A stretch of DNA of 64,000 nt from Bog-473 sp963704355 (lineage in GTDB: Bacteria > Actinomycetota > Acidimicrobiia > Acidimicrobiales > RAAP-2), in the NCBI GenBank assembly GCA_963704355.1, contig OY969891.1, positions 2,976,001 through 3,040,000 on the forward strand, written 5' to 3'. A program made the translations under genes and the position numbers. This document shows positions 63,592-64,000 of the stretch, in pieces. Numbering within the stretch: position 1 is the stretch's first letter; the number at the start of each line of letters is the position of its first letter. Below the pieces are notes generated by a model that had not been told where the DNA came from, made no database searches, and was given only the letters and a program-made list of their open reading frames with translations.

Positions 63592-64000
63592 TCAGGAGGC
63601 CAGCAGGTCGAGCACGTCGGCGGCGGAGACGACACGGTCCTGTGCCGCCGGATCGGAGCGGTCCGAGACGGGGCGGCCGGCCAGAAAGGCCAGCGTGGAG
63701 CCCACGGCCCGGAGCAGCTCGCGCAGCTCTGGTGGGGGCGGGAAGTACTCGTCCTCGGTGGTCACGGTGACCTCGGTCACGCCCTGGGACGGTGCGAGGC
63801 GCGCGATCACCTGCTCGACCAGCGACTCGGGGGCGGAGGCGCCGGCCGTCACGCCGACCGTGCCGGCCAGGTCGTCGGGGAGCTCGTCGGCCTCGTTGAT
63901 CCGCAGCACGCGCGGGCACCCGCCGGCGCGGGCCACCTTCTCCAAGGCGACCGTGTTCGATGAGTTCGCCGAGCCGATGACGACGACCGCGTCAGACTCC
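63592..64000 (-). CDS. ispH: 4-hydroxy-3-methylbut-2-enyl diphosphate reductase, C-terminal part
   Basis: 5' end lies beyond the right edge. The visible C-terminus has the IspH pattern ESDAVVVIGSANSSNTVALE (SxN ligands for the substrate diphosphate), KVARAGGCPRVLRINEADEL, GVTAGASAPESLVEQVI, and ends DRVVSAADVLDLLAS. It makes IPP and DMAPP in the MEP pathway. The iron-sulfur Cys are in the missing part. Confidence 0.9.
   Translation of the reverse strand, partial: ESDAVVVIGSANSSNTVALEKVARAGGCPRVLRINEADELPDDLAGTVGVTAGASAPESLVEQVIARLAPSQGVTEVTVTTEDEYFPPPPELRELLRAVGSTLAFLAGRPVSDRSDPAAQDRVVSAADVLDLLAS

Noticed and set aside
1..64000. CRISPR arrays, rRNA and tRNA genes
   Set aside because: No regularly spaced identical repeats, no rRNA sequence and no cloverleaf with T-arm signature was found on reading; an automated scan could still find a divergent tRNA.

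Overview
The window is GC-rich DNA from an actinobacterium, most likely of the class Acidimicrobiia. The inference rests on very high G+C codon use, abundant GTG starts in 4-bp stop/start overlaps, the Gram-positive type LexA operator, the order tlyA-nadK-recN-pyrG-Nudix-xerD and scpA-scpB-rluB-cmk, and a secreted protein ending in GYWLV/GGIFSFG repeats of the kind common in Acidimicrobiia. An S53 acid-protease-like gene fits an acidophile or soil relative. No rRNA, tRNA or CRISPR array was seen.

Positions 1 to about 37,400 are loosely packed accessory DNA. They hold two VapBC-type toxin-antitoxin pairs (one cut by the window edge), a phospholipase-D-like lipoprotein, a broken GIY-YIG gene, a K+ channel with an odd filter, and a complete IS3-type element inserted in a TPR regulator remnant that is itself fused to a broken YdeI-like gene. 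Next come several secreted or surface proteins (a Gly-rich PGRS-like protein, a sedolisin-like protease, a frameshifted GH26-like glycosidase and a 5.3-kb Ig-repeat adhesin), an IS256 fragment, a membrane spermidine-synthase-like protein, PilZ, YceH and BI-1 proteins, and an esterase. A rifampin phosphotransferase is preceded by a rifamycin-associated element. Five otherwise recognisable genes in this half carry single-base frameshifts.

Positions 37,400 to 64,000 are tightly packed core genome: ku, a 2-oxoacid dehydrogenase E1a-E1b-E2 operon, a LexA-operated small coiled-coil gene, a CBS protein, and a HAD phosphatase. A phasin/histone-H1-like gene with a leaderless promoter leads into tlyA-nadK-recN-DUF1707-pyrG-Nudix-xerD-dksA-like-M50 protease. 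After convergent isochorismatase and divergent trpS come scpA-scpB-rluB-aroH-tyrA-aroA::cmk-plsC, joining chromosome segregation, ribosome modification, aromatic amino acid and CMP-kinase functions in one transcription unit. The right edge has a GT2 glycosyltransferase, an HD protein and the 3' part of ispH on the minus strand.

The observations most worth following are the LexA box sitting on the promoter of an apparently leaderless 60-residue gene, the rifamycin-associated element before rph, the AroA-CMK fusion, the non-GYG potassium channel filter, the lack of standard start codons in tlyA and rluB, and the concentration of frameshifts in the accessory half.
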